Shown here: piece after piece, positions 29,414-39,517 of the stretch
Position numbering within the stretch: the first letter of the stretch is position 1
Layout: each line of letters starts with the position of its first letter
Assembly (NCBI RefSeq): GCF_003665435.1
Contig: NZ_CP023407.1
Location: 2,046,001 to 2,110,000, forward strand
Origin: Streptomyces fungicidicus
GTDB lineage: Bacteria > Actinomycetota > Actinomycetes > Streptomycetales > Streptomycetaceae
Direction: 5' to 3'
DNA length: 64,000 nucleotides
Program-made: the position numbers and the translations under genes
The notes under the pieces: model-generated
Seen by the model: only the letters and a program-made list of their open reading frames with translations
Told to the model about the DNA's origin: nothing
Database searches by the model: none

Positions 29414-30043
29414 ATGGAACGCAGCAGCACCACGCCGGGCGGCAGTGCCCGCCGCGAGGCCACCCGGCAGAAGCTCTACGAGGCGGCCGTCACCCTCATC
29501 GCCGAACAGGGCTTCTCCGCCACCACGGTGGACGAGATCGCCGAGCGGGCGGGGGTCGCGAAGGGCACGGTCTACTACAACTTCGCGAGCAAGTCGGTCC
29601 TCTTCGAGGAGCTGCTGCGGCACGGGGTCGGCCTGCTCACCGCCTCGCTCCGGGAGGCGGCCGAGAGGACGGCCGGGGAGGGCGGCGGCAAGGTCGACGC
29701 CCTGGACGCGATGATCCGCGCGGGGCTCGTCTTCATCGACCGCTACCCGGCCTTCACCCAGCTGTACGTGGCGGAGCTGTGGCGCACCAACCGGGCCTGG
29801 CAGTCCACCCTGATGGTGGTGCGGCAGCAGGCTGTGGCGGTGGTCGAGGGCGTGCTGCGCGAGGGCGTGGCCGACGGCGAGCTCAGCGAGGAGATCGACG
29901 TCCCGCTGACGGCGGCGGCGCTCGTCGGCATGGTGCTGGTGGCCGCGCTGGACTGGCAGTCCTTCCAGCCGGAGCGCTCCCTCGACGACGTGCACGCGGC
30001 GCTGTCCCGGCTGCTGCAGGGACGGGTCGCCGGCCACCGCTGA
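29414..30043 (+). CDS. TetR-family transcriptional regulator
   Basis: 209 residues. The N-terminal helix-turn-helix domain (about 18-64) reads TLIAEQGFSATTVDEIAERA and GVAKGTVYYNFASK, a textbook TetR recognition unit. The C-terminal helical domain would bind a ligand. A GTG at 29399 is also in frame; ATG 29414 was chosen. It follows YhgE by 35 nt, and the operon promoter carries a matching palindrome, so it is probably the local repressor. Confidence 0.93.
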   Translation: MERSSTTPGGSARREATRQKLYEAAVTLIAEQGFSATTVDEIAERAGVAKGTVYYNFASKSVLFEELLRHGVGLLTASLREAAERTAGEGGGKVDALDAMIRAGLVFIDRYPAFTQLYVAELWRTNRAWQSTLMVVRQQAVAVVEGVLREGVADGELSEEIDVPLTAAALVGMVLVAALDWQSFQPERSLDDVHAALSRLLQGRVAGHR

Positions 30044-30056
30044 GCCCTCCACGGCA

Positions 30057-30124
30057 CACGTAAGGCGCCGGTCCGACGGTGGCCGCGTCCCCCGCGGGCC
30101 ACCGGCGGACCGGCGCCTTACGTG
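30057..30124. terminator. Very long hairpin after the TetR gene
   Basis: Outer arms 30057-30074 and 30107-30124 are a perfect 18-bp stem. Inner arms 30077-30084 and 30097-30104 add 8 bp beyond a 2-nt internal loop. It begins 14 nt after the stop of the regulator gene. Confidence 0.9.
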
Positions 30125-30452
30125 CTCCCCCGTACGTCCCCCCGCGGAACCCCTCACGGTCGTCCCCCGGGTTCCCCCGTGCCTCGCTCCCGCCGACCGG
30201 GCCGGCGGAAGGAGCGGATCGCGGGCCCGCGCCGTTCCGGCGCCCCGTGCCGCCGGTTCCGGGAGCCGAGCCCCTCTCCGTGGTCTCCACTCTCTCGTTC
30301 CCGCAGGTCGGCGCCCATCCGTGCCCGTACTCAAGTCGGCCTCTAGGTACGGATACTCAGGGCTGCGTGCCGCCGCCCACGGGCCGCTGCCGCCGGCTGG
30401 TGCCCGGCGCGGGGGCGCGGGTACTCGGGGACGGGCCGCGTGCGGCGGCGGA
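30125..30452. other. Gene-free stretch upstream of the FAD oxidoreductase
   Basis: About 330 nt rich in C/G with no convincing reading frame, repeat or RNA structure. Codon-position composition is not gene-like. Confidence 0.6.
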
Positions 30453-30458
30453 TAAAGT
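30453..30458 (+). promoter_or_regulatory. Candidate -10 box of a leaderless promoter (FAD oxidoreductase)
   Basis: TAAAGT ends 7 nt before ATG 30466. No ribosome site is present. Confidence 0.5.
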
Positions 30459-30465
30459 CCCTGGC

Positions 30466-31962
30466 ATGGCACGGATTGCGGTGATCGGCGCCGGGATGGG
30501 CGCGCTGGCGGCCGCCGCCCGGCTGGCCGTCGCGGGCCACCGGGTGGCGGTGTACGAGCGGACGGAGACGTACGGCGGCGCGCTGCGCCGTGTGGAGCGC
30601 GACGGGTTCTCCTTCGACACCGGGCCGGGCCTGCTGCCGCTGCCCGCGGTCTACCGCGACCTGTTCCTGAAGACGGGCCGGGAGCCGCTGGAGGAGTGCG
30701 TCGAGCTGGTCCAGGTCGATCCGTCGTCGCGGCACGTGTTCCCGGACGGCACACGCGTGTCGCTGCCGAACACCTCCCGCGCGGGCGTCGTCTCGGCGCT
30801 GGAGGACGGTCTCGGGCCGGCCGCCGCCCGGCGCTGGGGGGACTTCCTGGTGCGGGCCCGGGAGGCCTGGGACCGGTCGCGGCGGCCGCTCCTCGAGGAG
30901 CCGCTGTGGCCCAACTGGCAGGTGCTGGCGGAGCGTGAGCCGTACCCGGCGGTCCCCCACCGGAAGCTGCTGCGCACGCGCACGGCGGGCACGCTCGCCG
31001 AGGTCGGCGCGTGGGAGCTGCGCGATCCCCGGCTCACCGCCCTGCTGGAGAGCCACGCGCTGGCGTACGGCCTCGATCCCCGGCGGACCCCGGCGAGCGC
31101 GGCGGTGCTGCCGTACATGGAGCACGCCTTCGGCACCTGGTACGTGCGGGGCGGCATGCGGGAGCTGGCGCGGGCGGTGTACGAGCGGTGCCTGGCCCGC
31201 CGGGTGGAGTTCCACTTCGGCGCGGAGGCCGTCGGGGTCCTGGAGAAGGACGGCCGGGCGGCGGGGCTGAAGCTCGCCGACGGTTCGGTGGCGGAGGCCG
31301 ACCTGGTGGTCGCCGGGGTGGCTCCCGGGGTGCTGGACCGGCTGGCCCGGGGGACGCGGCCGCGCGGCGACGGCGGGGTTCCGGCCCAGCGGGGGGCGGC
31401 GAGCCGGCTGACGGTGCTGCTGGCGCTGCGGGGCGGGCGTCCGGAGGGGACCGCGCACCGTACGGTCGTGCACACCGAGGACCGGGCGGCGGAGCTGGAG
31501 TCGCTGTTCGGCGCCGCCGGGGGCCTGCCGGCCCGGCCCACGGTGACGGTCCTGCGGCCGGACGACCCGGCGCTGGTCCCGGACGCCGGCCACGAGGCGG
31601 TCACGGTCACGTCGGTGGTGCCGGCGGGGGCCGAGGGTCCCTGGGACGCGTACGCCGAGACCCTGATCACCGCCGCCGGGCGGGCGGTACCGGACCTGCG
31701 CGGCCGGCTGGTCCGGCACGAGGTGCGCACCCCGGCCGACATCGCCGGGGAGACGGGTGCGGAGGGCGGCGCGGTGCCGGCGCCGGCGCTGGCCGCGGCG
31801 GGCGGGCGGCTGCTGCACCCGTCCAACGGCACGGCGCTGCCGGGGCTGTTCACGGTCGGCGGCTGGTCCCACCCCGGCGGCGGGCTGCCGCACGCCGGGA
31901 TGTCGGGGGCGCTGGTCGCCGGGCTGATCGTGGAGGGGCCGGAGTTCCGCGGCTCGCAGTGA
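30466..31962 (+). CDS. Phytoene-desaturase-like FAD/NAD(P)-binding oxidoreductase
   Basis: 498 residues. The N-terminal dinucleotide-binding fold is MARIAVIGAGMGALAAAARL, with E36 of the VYERTETYGG motif contacting the FAD ribose. The C-terminal FAD motif is LFTVGGWSHPGGGLPHAGMSG. This is the CrtI/amine-oxidase family layout. No carotenoid genes are nearby, so the substrate is unknown. It converges with the next gene (6-nt gap). Confidence 0.88.
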   Translation: MARIAVIGAGMGALAAAARLAVAGHRVAVYERTETYGGALRRVERDGFSFDTGPGLLPLPAVYRDLFLKTGREPLEECVELVQVDPSSRHVFPDGTRVSLPNTSRAGVVSALEDGLGPAAARRWGDFLVRAREAWDRSRRPLLEEPLWPNWQVLAEREPYPAVPHRKLLRTRTAGTLAEVGAWELRDPRLTALLESHALAYGLDPRRTPASAAVLPYMEHAFGTWYVRGGMRELARAVYERCLARRVEFHFGAEAVGVLEKDGRAAGLKLADGSVAEADLVVAGVAPGVLDRLARGTRPRGDGGVPAQRGAASRLTVLLALRGGRPEGTAHRTVVHTEDRAAELESLFGAAGGLPARPTVTVLRPDDPALVPDAGHEAVTVTSVVPAGAEGPWDAYAETLITAAGRAVPDLRGRLVRHEVRTPADIAGETGAEGGAVPAPALAAAGGRLLHPSNGTALPGLFTVGGWSHPGGGLPHAGMSGALVAGLIVEGPEFRGSQ

Positions 31963-31968
31963 CCGCGG

Positions 31969-32925
31969 TCAGAAGCGGTACTGCTCGTCGTACCCGTTGC
32001 CCTGACCCTGGCCCTGGCCGCTGCCGTGGGACTGTCCGTCGCCCTGGTACGGGTACTGCTGCTCCGGCGGGAGCTCACCGCCGTACGTGTCGTCGGCGCT
32101 GCGCTGCTGCGGGACCCAGAGGCCGCCCGCCGGGGTCTCCCCGCCGTAGGAGCCGGCGTAGGGGTCCTGGGTGTAGCCCTGCTGGGCGTACTGCTGCTGG
32201 TCGGCGTAGCCCGTGTCGTACGAGGTGTCGCCATAGGCCGTGTTGCCGATGTACGGGTCGGAGTACGCGGCGTACTGCTGCTGGCCCGTGGTGTCGTAGC
32301 CCTGCTGCTGGCCGTAACCGGAGTAGTCGTAGGCGTAGTTCTGGTCGGCGGCCTGTGCGGCCCCCGCGTACTGGTCCTGGGACGGGGCCGCGTACCCGGT
32401 GTCGCCGTAGACGCCGTAGGAGCCGGTGTCGTCGGGCATGGGCTGCGGTTCGTAGACGGCGGTGGTCTCGGCGGCGGCCATCTGGTCGGGGCGCGCGGCG
32501 GGGGTGAAGACGTCGTCGCGGTCGTAGTCGTCGTCCGCGGTGTATCCGGCCCGCTCGCGGTGGCCGTCGCCCTCGTCGCCGTGGCCGGTGGGCGTCTCGG
32601 GGCCGGAGACCTCCAGGGCGGGGTCCTTGCGCCCGCGTTCGCCGCGGTGGCCCGTGGCGGCGGCCAGCAGCGGCGCGTTGACCGCCCAGCCGGCCGCGAA
32701 GCCGCGGCGGAACGACAGGGTGACGTAGGTCTGGCCGATCGCGAAGGCGGCGGCGCCCAGCCCGATGACGGGCACGGACGGGATCAGCACACCGAGCACG
32801 ACGCCGAGGAACCCGGCGAAGGCGAGCAGCCGCCAGCGCAGCCGCGCCTTGTACTGCAGCAGCACCTCACCGAGCAACCACAGCGCGACGATACCGAACG
32901 CGATGTAGAGGACCGTCCAGCCCAT
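31969..32925 (-). CDS. Membrane protein with Tyr/Gln/Gly-rich low-complexity tail
   Basis: 318 residues from ATG 32925, with a GGGAGAGGGG ribosome site. Hydrophobic N-terminal segments at about 1-22 and 30-70 (the latter probably two short helices) are followed by a charged linker. A long tail (about 140-318) is dominated by Tyr, Gln, Gly, Ala and Asp, with repeats such as GYGQQQGYD and ADQQQYAQQGY. No enzymatic motif is seen. The function is unknown. The tail composition resembles disordered, self-associating proteins. Confidence 0.85.
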   Translation of the reverse strand: MGWTVLYIAFGIVALWLLGEVLLQYKARLRWRLLAFAGFLGVVLGVLIPSVPVIGLGAAAFAIGQTYVTLSFRRGFAAGWAVNAPLLAAATGHRGERGRKDPALEVSGPETPTGHGDEGDGHRERAGYTADDDYDRDDVFTPAARPDQMAAAETTAVYEPQPMPDDTGSYGVYGDTGYAAPSQDQYAGAAQAADQNYAYDYSGYGQQQGYDTTGQQQYAAYSDPYIGNTAYGDTSYDTGYADQQQYAQQGYTQDPYAGSYGGETPAGGLWVPQQRSADDTYGGELPPEQQYPYQGDGQSHGSGQGQGQGNGYDEQYRF

Positions 32926-32981
32926 GTACGCCCCTCTCCCAGTGGCCGCTACGCAGTGTGTCGTAAATCCGTGCGACCGGT

Positions 32982-33917
<936 letters not shown>

Positions 33918-34014
33918 GCCAGGGGCGGGCGGTCACCCAACCGGACCGAGGGGATTTGCCCGGATTGCCGGTTCACTGTCCACCCCTTGGACAATCGGGG
34001 ACGGGCGGGTCCCC

Positions 34015-34692
34015 TCAGGCGCGGACGGGCTCCGCCTGCCGCAGCCGCTTCGCGAACTCGGCCGCCACCGCGCCCGGGTCGTCCGCCTCCGTGAGGGCCC
34101 GTACGACGACGACCCGGCGGGCGCCGGCGTCCAGCACCTCGTCGAGGTTGCCGAGGTCGATGCCGCCGATGGCGAACCAGGGGCGTTCGGGAGCGAGGGC
34201 CGCGGTGTACCGGACGAGGTCGAGGCCGGGGGCGTGGCGGCCGGGCTTGGTGGGGGTGGGCCAGCAGGGGCCGGTGCAGAAGTAGTCCACGCCCGGCTGG
34301 ACGGCCGCGGCGGCGGCCTCGGACTCCGCGTGGGTGGAGCGGCCGATCAGGACGCCGTCGCCCAGCAGGGCGCGGGCGGCGGGGACGGGGAGGTCGCCCT
34401 GGCCCAGGTGGAGGACGTCGGCGCCGGCGGCGTGGGCGACGTCCGCGCGGTCGTTGACCGCGAGCAGCCTGCCGTGCCGGGCGCAGGCGTCAGCGAGGAC
34501 GGCCAGGTGCTCCAGCTCCTCGCCGGCCTCCATGCCCTTGTCCCGCAGCTGCACGATGTCGACCCCGCCGGCCAGGACCGCGTCCAGGAACTCCGCGAGG
34601 TCGCCCTGCCGCCTGCGGGCGTCGGTGCACAGGTACACCCGCGCGTCGGCGAGCCGGGCACGGGCGGTGTCGGCGGCGGTGGTGTCGGGCAT
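34015..34692 (-). CDS. thiE: Thiamine-phosphate synthase
   Basis: 225 residues from ATG 34692. It joins HMP-PP and thiazole phosphate to make thiamine phosphate. TIM-barrel motifs are [42 protein letters not shown] and [10 protein letters not shown]. It is transcribed opposite to the thiOSG operon 2.4 kb away and has no TPP aptamer upstream. The ribosome site is weak. Confidence 0.96.
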   Translation of the reverse strand: MPDTTAADTARARLADARVYLCTDARRRQGDLAEFLDAVLAGGVDIVQLRDKGMEAGEELEHLAVLADACARHGRLLAVNDRADVAHAAGADVLHLGQGDLPVPAARALLGDGVLIGRSTHAESEAAAAAVQPGVDYFCTGPCWPTPTKPGRHAPGLDLVRYTAALAPERPWFAIGGIDLGNLDEVLDAGARRVVVVRALTEADDPGAVAAEFAKRLRQAEPVRA

Positions 34693-34837
34693 GCGGGTGA
34701 CCCCCGGGGGTGTGGACGGCGTACGGACCCGGCGGGCGCTCGCGACGGTCACGGGCGGAGCGCACACCGCAACGGACCCTATGCCGCCGCGCCGGCGCCC
34801 GCGAGAGGCCCCCGGCGCCCGGTGCGCACGGGTCCGT

Positions 34838-34874
34838 CCGGGCCCGCTCCGGGAGGCTCCCGGAGCGGGCCCGG
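34838..34874. terminator. Strong hairpin between the Rv2175c-like gene and thiE
   Basis: The arms 34838-34855 and 34857-34874 are perfectly complementary; the tip would open to a loop of about 5 nt, leaving a stem of about 16 bp. It lies 39 nt after the Rv2175c-like stop codon. Confidence 0.85.
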
Positions 34875-34912
34875 CGGGCGTCACCCCGGCGCGTCGCCCG
34901 GCCGGGTGCGGG

Positions 34913-35278
34913 TCAGACCGCGAGCGCCTGGGCCCGGCGCTTCACCTCCGTGCCACGGTTCTCGCTCAGCGCCTGGGCAGGGGTGCCCGGCAGCGAGGGG
35001 TCGGGGGTGAACAGCCACTCCAGCATTTCCTCGTCCGTGAAGCCGTCGTCCCGCAGGAGCGTCAGGGTGCCGGTCAGGCCCTTGACGATCTTGTCCCCGT
35101 CGATGAAGGCGGCGGGGACGTGCAGTGCGCGGTTCTCACCTCGGCGTACGGCGATGAGCTGGCCCTCCTTGACCAGCTGCCGGACACGCGTCACCTCGAT
35201 GCCGAACTCCTCGGCGATCTCGGGGAGGGTGAGCCATGCGGGGACGAGAGCATCGATCTTTGCGTCAATCTCGGTCAC
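34913..35278 (-). CDS. Rv2175c-family DNA-binding protein
   Basis: 121 residues from GTG 35278. An N-terminal winged helix-turn-helix is seen (about 15-60, [20 protein letters not shown]). The C-terminal Rv2175c-type helical domain (about 65-115) contains [20 protein letters not shown]. In M. tuberculosis the homologue Rv2175c binds DNA and is phosphorylated by PknL, encoded next to it. Here a PASTA kinase gene lies about 4 kb away on the other strand, so a kinase-substrate pair is plausible. Confidence 0.9.
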   Translation of the reverse strand: MTEIDAKIDALVPAWLTLPEIAEEFGIEVTRVRQLVKEGQLIAVRRGENRALHVPAAFIDGDKIVKGLTGTLTLLRDDGFTDEEMLEWLFTPDPSLPGTPAQALSENRGTEVKRRAQALAV

Positions 35279-35354
35279 GGGACAAGCCTGCCACCTGCCA
35301 CTGACAGGAGGAAGTCGGCCCCGCCCACCTGGGCGGACGCGCCGCGCCCGAACC

Positions 35355-36596
35355 TCACACGGTCGCCGACTTCAGCGGACGCGCCGGGTCCGCGAGCAGC
35401 TCCGGGTCCAGTGCCGTGCCCGCCTCGATCAGCCGGCGTCCCTGCGCCAGGTCCCGGGGCCGCCCCACCGCCAGCAGCGCCACCAGGCGGGACCCCCGCA
35501 GCCAGCAGATGCTCCAGGACGACTCGGCGGGGTCCCCGCGCCACACGGTCCGGTCGGCGTGCGCGTGGTGCCCCGCGTACTGCACGAAGCGCCCGAACTG
35601 CTCGGACCAGAAGTACGGCACCGGGTCGTAGACCGCCGGTGCCCGCCCGGCGGGCGCGCCGAGGATGTTCGCCGCGACCGTGCGGGGCCCCTGCAGCGCG
35701 TTGTCCCAGTGGTGGACGAGGAGCCGCTCGCCGTAGCGCCCGGACGGGAAGGACGCGCAGTCGCCGACCGCGTACACATCCGGCGCGGAGGTCGCCAGAC
35801 GCCGGTCGGCGAGGACCTCGCCGTGCGCGCCGAGCGCGAGCCCGGAGCCCGCCAGCCAGGCGGTGGCGGGCCGGGCGCCGATGCCGACGACCACGGCGCC
35901 CGCGGGCAGCCGCGAGCCGTCGTCCAGCACCACCGCTCCGGGCTCGACACGCGCCACGCGCGCCCGTGTGCGCAGCCCGACACCGGCCTCGGCGTACCAG
36001 GCGGCCATCGGGGCGGCCACCTCGGCGGGCAGCGTGCCGGTCAGCGGGCGCTCCTCGGCCTCCACGACGGTGACCGCGCAGCCCGCCTCGCGGGCCGCGG
36101 TGGCGAACTCCGCGCCGATCCAGCCGGCGCCGACCACCACGACGTCGTGCTGCCGCGCGAGCACCGGCCGCAGCCGTTCGGCGTCGTCCAGGGTGCGCAG
36201 CAGATGGACGCCGGGCACGCCCTCGGTGCCCGGCAGCCGCACCGGTTCCGCGCCGGTGGCGACCACCAGCACGTCGTACGGGACCGGCCCGGCCCCGGTG
36301 TCCAGTTCGTGGTCCCCGGGGCGCAGCCCGAGCACCTCGCAGCCGAGCCGCAGTTCGATGCCGAGTTCCTCGAAGTCGACGTCGAAGGCGGAGTCCTCGG
36401 CCTTGCCGAGCAGTACCGCCTTGGACAACGGCGGCCTGTCGTAGGGCTGGTGGGGCTCCGCGCCGATCAGGGTCACGGTGCCGGTGAAACCCTGATCGCG
36501 CAGGGCGACCGCGGTCTGCACGCCGGCCATGCCCGCGCCCGCGACCACCACCCGCCGCGGCTCGGGCCGTCCCGGTTGCCGCGTCCGCTCGCTCAC
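35355..36596 (-). CDS. Ferredoxin/rubredoxin-reductase-like FAD oxidoreductase
   Basis: 413 residues from GTG 36596. Two dinucleotide-binding motifs are seen: VVVAGAGMAGVQTAVALRDQ (FAD, about 16-35) and VVVVGAGWIGAEFATAAREA (NAD(P)H, about 151-170). The FAD motif VYAVGDCASFP follows. The C-terminal reductase domain has the HHWDNALQGPR motif seen in oxygenase-coupled ferredoxin reductases. No partner oxygenase is nearby. The ribosome site is weak. Confidence 0.88.
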   Translation of the reverse strand: MSERTRQPGRPEPRRVVVAGAGMAGVQTAVALRDQGFTGTVTLIGAEPHQPYDRPPLSKAVLLGKAEDSAFDVDFEELGIELRLGCEVLGLRPGDHELDTGAGPVPYDVLVVATGAEPVRLPGTEGVPGVHLLRTLDDAERLRPVLARQHDVVVVGAGWIGAEFATAAREAGCAVTVVEAEERPLTGTLPAEVAAPMAAWYAEAGVGLRTRARVARVEPGAVVLDDGSRLPAGAVVVGIGARPATAWLAGSGLALGAHGEVLADRRLATSAPDVYAVGDCASFPSGRYGERLLVHHWDNALQGPRTVAANILGAPAGRAPAVYDPVPYFWSEQFGRFVQYAGHHAHADRTVWRGDPAESSWSICWLRGSRLVALLAVGRPRDLAQGRRLIEAGTALDPELLADPARPLKSATV

Positions 36597-36636
36597 CTGA
36601 TCACCCCAGACATCCGACAGGCCGTCAGTCGGCCGG

Positions 36637-36984
36637 TCATCCGAGCCCCGGCAGCTGTTCCACCACGCTCGTCCCGCTGCCCCGCTGCGACTCCCACTCC
36701 CAGCTCTCCTCCAGCCGGACCCGCCCGTCGGGCAGGTCCACGACCGTCGACACGCAGTGCCCCGAGGAGGTCGTGCCGTCCTGCTTGAGCTGCACGTACC
36801 GGAAGTCCAGCCGGTCCTCCGTACGGGTGCCCACCAGGTACCCGCGTACGACGTCGCCGCCCGCGTACTCGGCCCACACCTCGCCGTCCCGCTGGTGGTA
36901 GGCGAACCGGGTACGGGTCCCGACCTGGCCCGGAGCCTGGTCGGCCACGGGGGCGAGGACGAGTCCGTCGAGCGATCGTGCCAC
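36637..36984 (-). CDS. Small conserved protein of unknown function
   Basis: 115 residues from GTG 36984, with AAGGGAG upstream. Repeated strands such as RFAYHQRDGEVWAEYAGGDV and VRGYLVGTRTEDRLDFRY, ending in RLEESWEWESQ, look like a small beta-barrel. Similar proteins are often labelled N-acetylglutamate synthase in databases without good support. I would treat the function as unknown. It lies just upstream of the ferredoxin reductase-like gene, 40 nt apart. Confidence 0.75.
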   Translation of the reverse strand: MARSLDGLVLAPVADQAPGQVGTRTRFAYHQRDGEVWAEYAGGDVVRGYLVGTRTEDRLDFRYVQLKQDGTTSSGHCVSTVVDLPDGRVRLEESWEWESQRGSGTSVVEQLPGLG

Positions 36985-37031
36985 GCGGGGTCTCCCTTTC
37001 GAACGCGTTGCTAGGGTGGCCAACGTACAAG

Positions 37032-37122
37032 CACTCGCGGGAGCCCGGACGCACCGGGCTGAGAGGGAGGCTGGCGGCCTCCGACCGTACGAACCTGATC
37101 CGGGTCATGCCGGCGAAGGGAG
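37032..37122 (+). promoter_or_regulatory. TPP riboswitch controlling thiO-thiS-thiG
   Basis: The conserved TPP aptamer landmarks occur in order: CTGAGA at 37059-37064, ACCTGATC at 37093-37100, and TCATGCCGGCGAAGGGA at 37105-37121 (consensus TAATGCCAGCGNAGGGA). The 3' strand of P1 runs straight into the purine-rich GGAGGGG before the thiO ATG. Ligand-controlled access to the ribosome site is therefore the likely mechanism, and no separate terminator hairpin is seen. Confidence 0.95.
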
Positions 37123-37135
37123 GGGCTGGACGCCC

Positions 37136-38298
37136 ATGTCGCCCACGCGTACGCCGGACGTCCTCGTCGTCGGGGGCGGGATCATCGGTCTGGTCACGGC
37201 CTGGCGGGCCGCGCAGCGCGGTCTCGCCACGGCACTGGCGGACCCCGAGCCGGGCGGCGGCGCCGCCCGGGTGGCCGCCGGGATGCTGGCCGCCGTCACC
37301 GAACTGCACCACGGCGAGGAGGACCTGCTCGGCCTGAACCTCGCCTCCGCGCGGCGGTATCCGGACTTCGCCGCCGAGCTGACCGAGCTGACCGGCCGGG
37401 ACCTCGGCTACCGGGGCTGCGGCACGCTCGCCGTGGCGCTGGACGCCGACGACCGCGCCCTGCTGCGGGAGCTGCACGCGCTGCAGCAGCGGTCGGGGCT
37501 GGATTCGCAGTGGCTGTCGGGCCGGGAGTGCCGGCGGCTGGAGCCGATGCTCGCGCCCGGTGTGCGGGGCGGGCTGCGGGTGGACGGCGACCACCAGATC
37601 GATCCGCGGCGGCTGGCGGCCGCACTGCTGACCGCCTGCGAGCGCGCCGGCGTGACCGTCCACCGCACGCGGGCCGAGCGGCTCGTCGTCACCGGGGACC
37701 GGGCGACGGGCGTCGTCACCTCCGACGGCACCGGGCTGGACGCCGGGCAGGTGGTGCTCGCGGCGGGCAGCCTCAGCGGGCGCCTCGCGGGCGTCCCCGC
37801 GGACGTGCTGCCGCCCGTGCGTCCCGTGAAGGGGCAGGTGGTGCGGCTGACGATGCCCGCGCGGCACGGCCCCTTCCTGAACCGGACGGTGCGGGCCGTG
37901 GTGCGCGGCAGCCACGTCTACCTGGTGCCGCGCGAGAACGGGGAGCTGGTGATCGGGGCGACCAGCGAGGAGATGGGCTGGGACACCACGGTCACCGCGG
38001 GCGGCGTGTACGAGCTGCTGCGCGACGCCCACGAACTCGCCCCCGGCATCACCGAGCTGCCGCTGACCGAGACCACGGCGGGACTGCGCCCCGGCTCCCC
38101 CGACAACGCGCCGCTGCTCGGCCCGACCGCGCTGGACGGGCTGCTGCTGGCCACCGGCCACTACCGCAACGGGGTCCTGCTGACCCCGGTCACCGGCGAC
38201 GTCATGGCGCACGTCCTGACCACCGGCGCACTCCCTGAAGTGGCCCGCCCGTTCACCCCCCGGCGCTTCGGCGCCGCCGTCCGCACGGAGCAGCCCGC

Positions 38299-38302
<4 letters not shown>
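37136..38302 (+). CDS. thiO: Glycine oxidase
   Basis: 388 residues from ATG 37136. It oxidises glycine to dehydroglycine for thiazole formation in thiamine synthesis. The FAD motif VLVVGGGIIGLVTAWRAAQR (about 10-29) and the DAO-family regions ARVAAGMLA, GSHVYLVPRENGELVIGAT and ATGHYRNGVLLTP are intact. It is the first gene after the TPP riboswitch and overlaps thiS by 4 nt (ATGA). Confidence 0.96.
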
Positions 38303-39296
<994 letters not shown>

Positions 39297-39377
39297 GCGG
39301 GGGGTGCCTTGGCTGGGCGGGGCTGGGTTTCGCCGGCCGGCGCTTGCCGGGTGCCTCCCCCAGAGGGGGTACCCCCA

Positions 39378-39415
39378 GCGCCCACCCGTGCCGCCCAGGC
39401 GGCACGACTGCCCGC
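39378..39415. repeat. Intergenic hairpin repeat element, copy B
   Basis: GCGCCCACCCGTGCCGCC (39378-39395) and GGCACGACTGCCCGC (39401-39415) form a compact copy whose centre is a perfect hairpin, GTGCCGCC-CA-GGCGGCAC (39388-39405). Flanking bases 39350-39375 (GGTGCCTCCCCCAG...) resemble the inner part of copy A. It is located between thiG and the kinase gene. Confidence 0.8.
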
Positions 39416-39505
39416 AGCTGCGGCTGCGTAGCTGCGTTGGGTAACGCGCGTCACAGGTCCGCTCCAACGGGGGCGGAAGGGGGCGGGAGTGTCGGCGCGG
39501 GCTCG

Positions 39506-39511
39506 TAGACT
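39506..39511 (+). promoter_or_regulatory. Candidate -10 box of a leaderless kinase promoter
   Basis: TAGACT ends exactly 6 nt before GTG 39518. There is no ribosome site. Confidence 0.6.
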
Positions 39512-39517
39512 CGCTGC

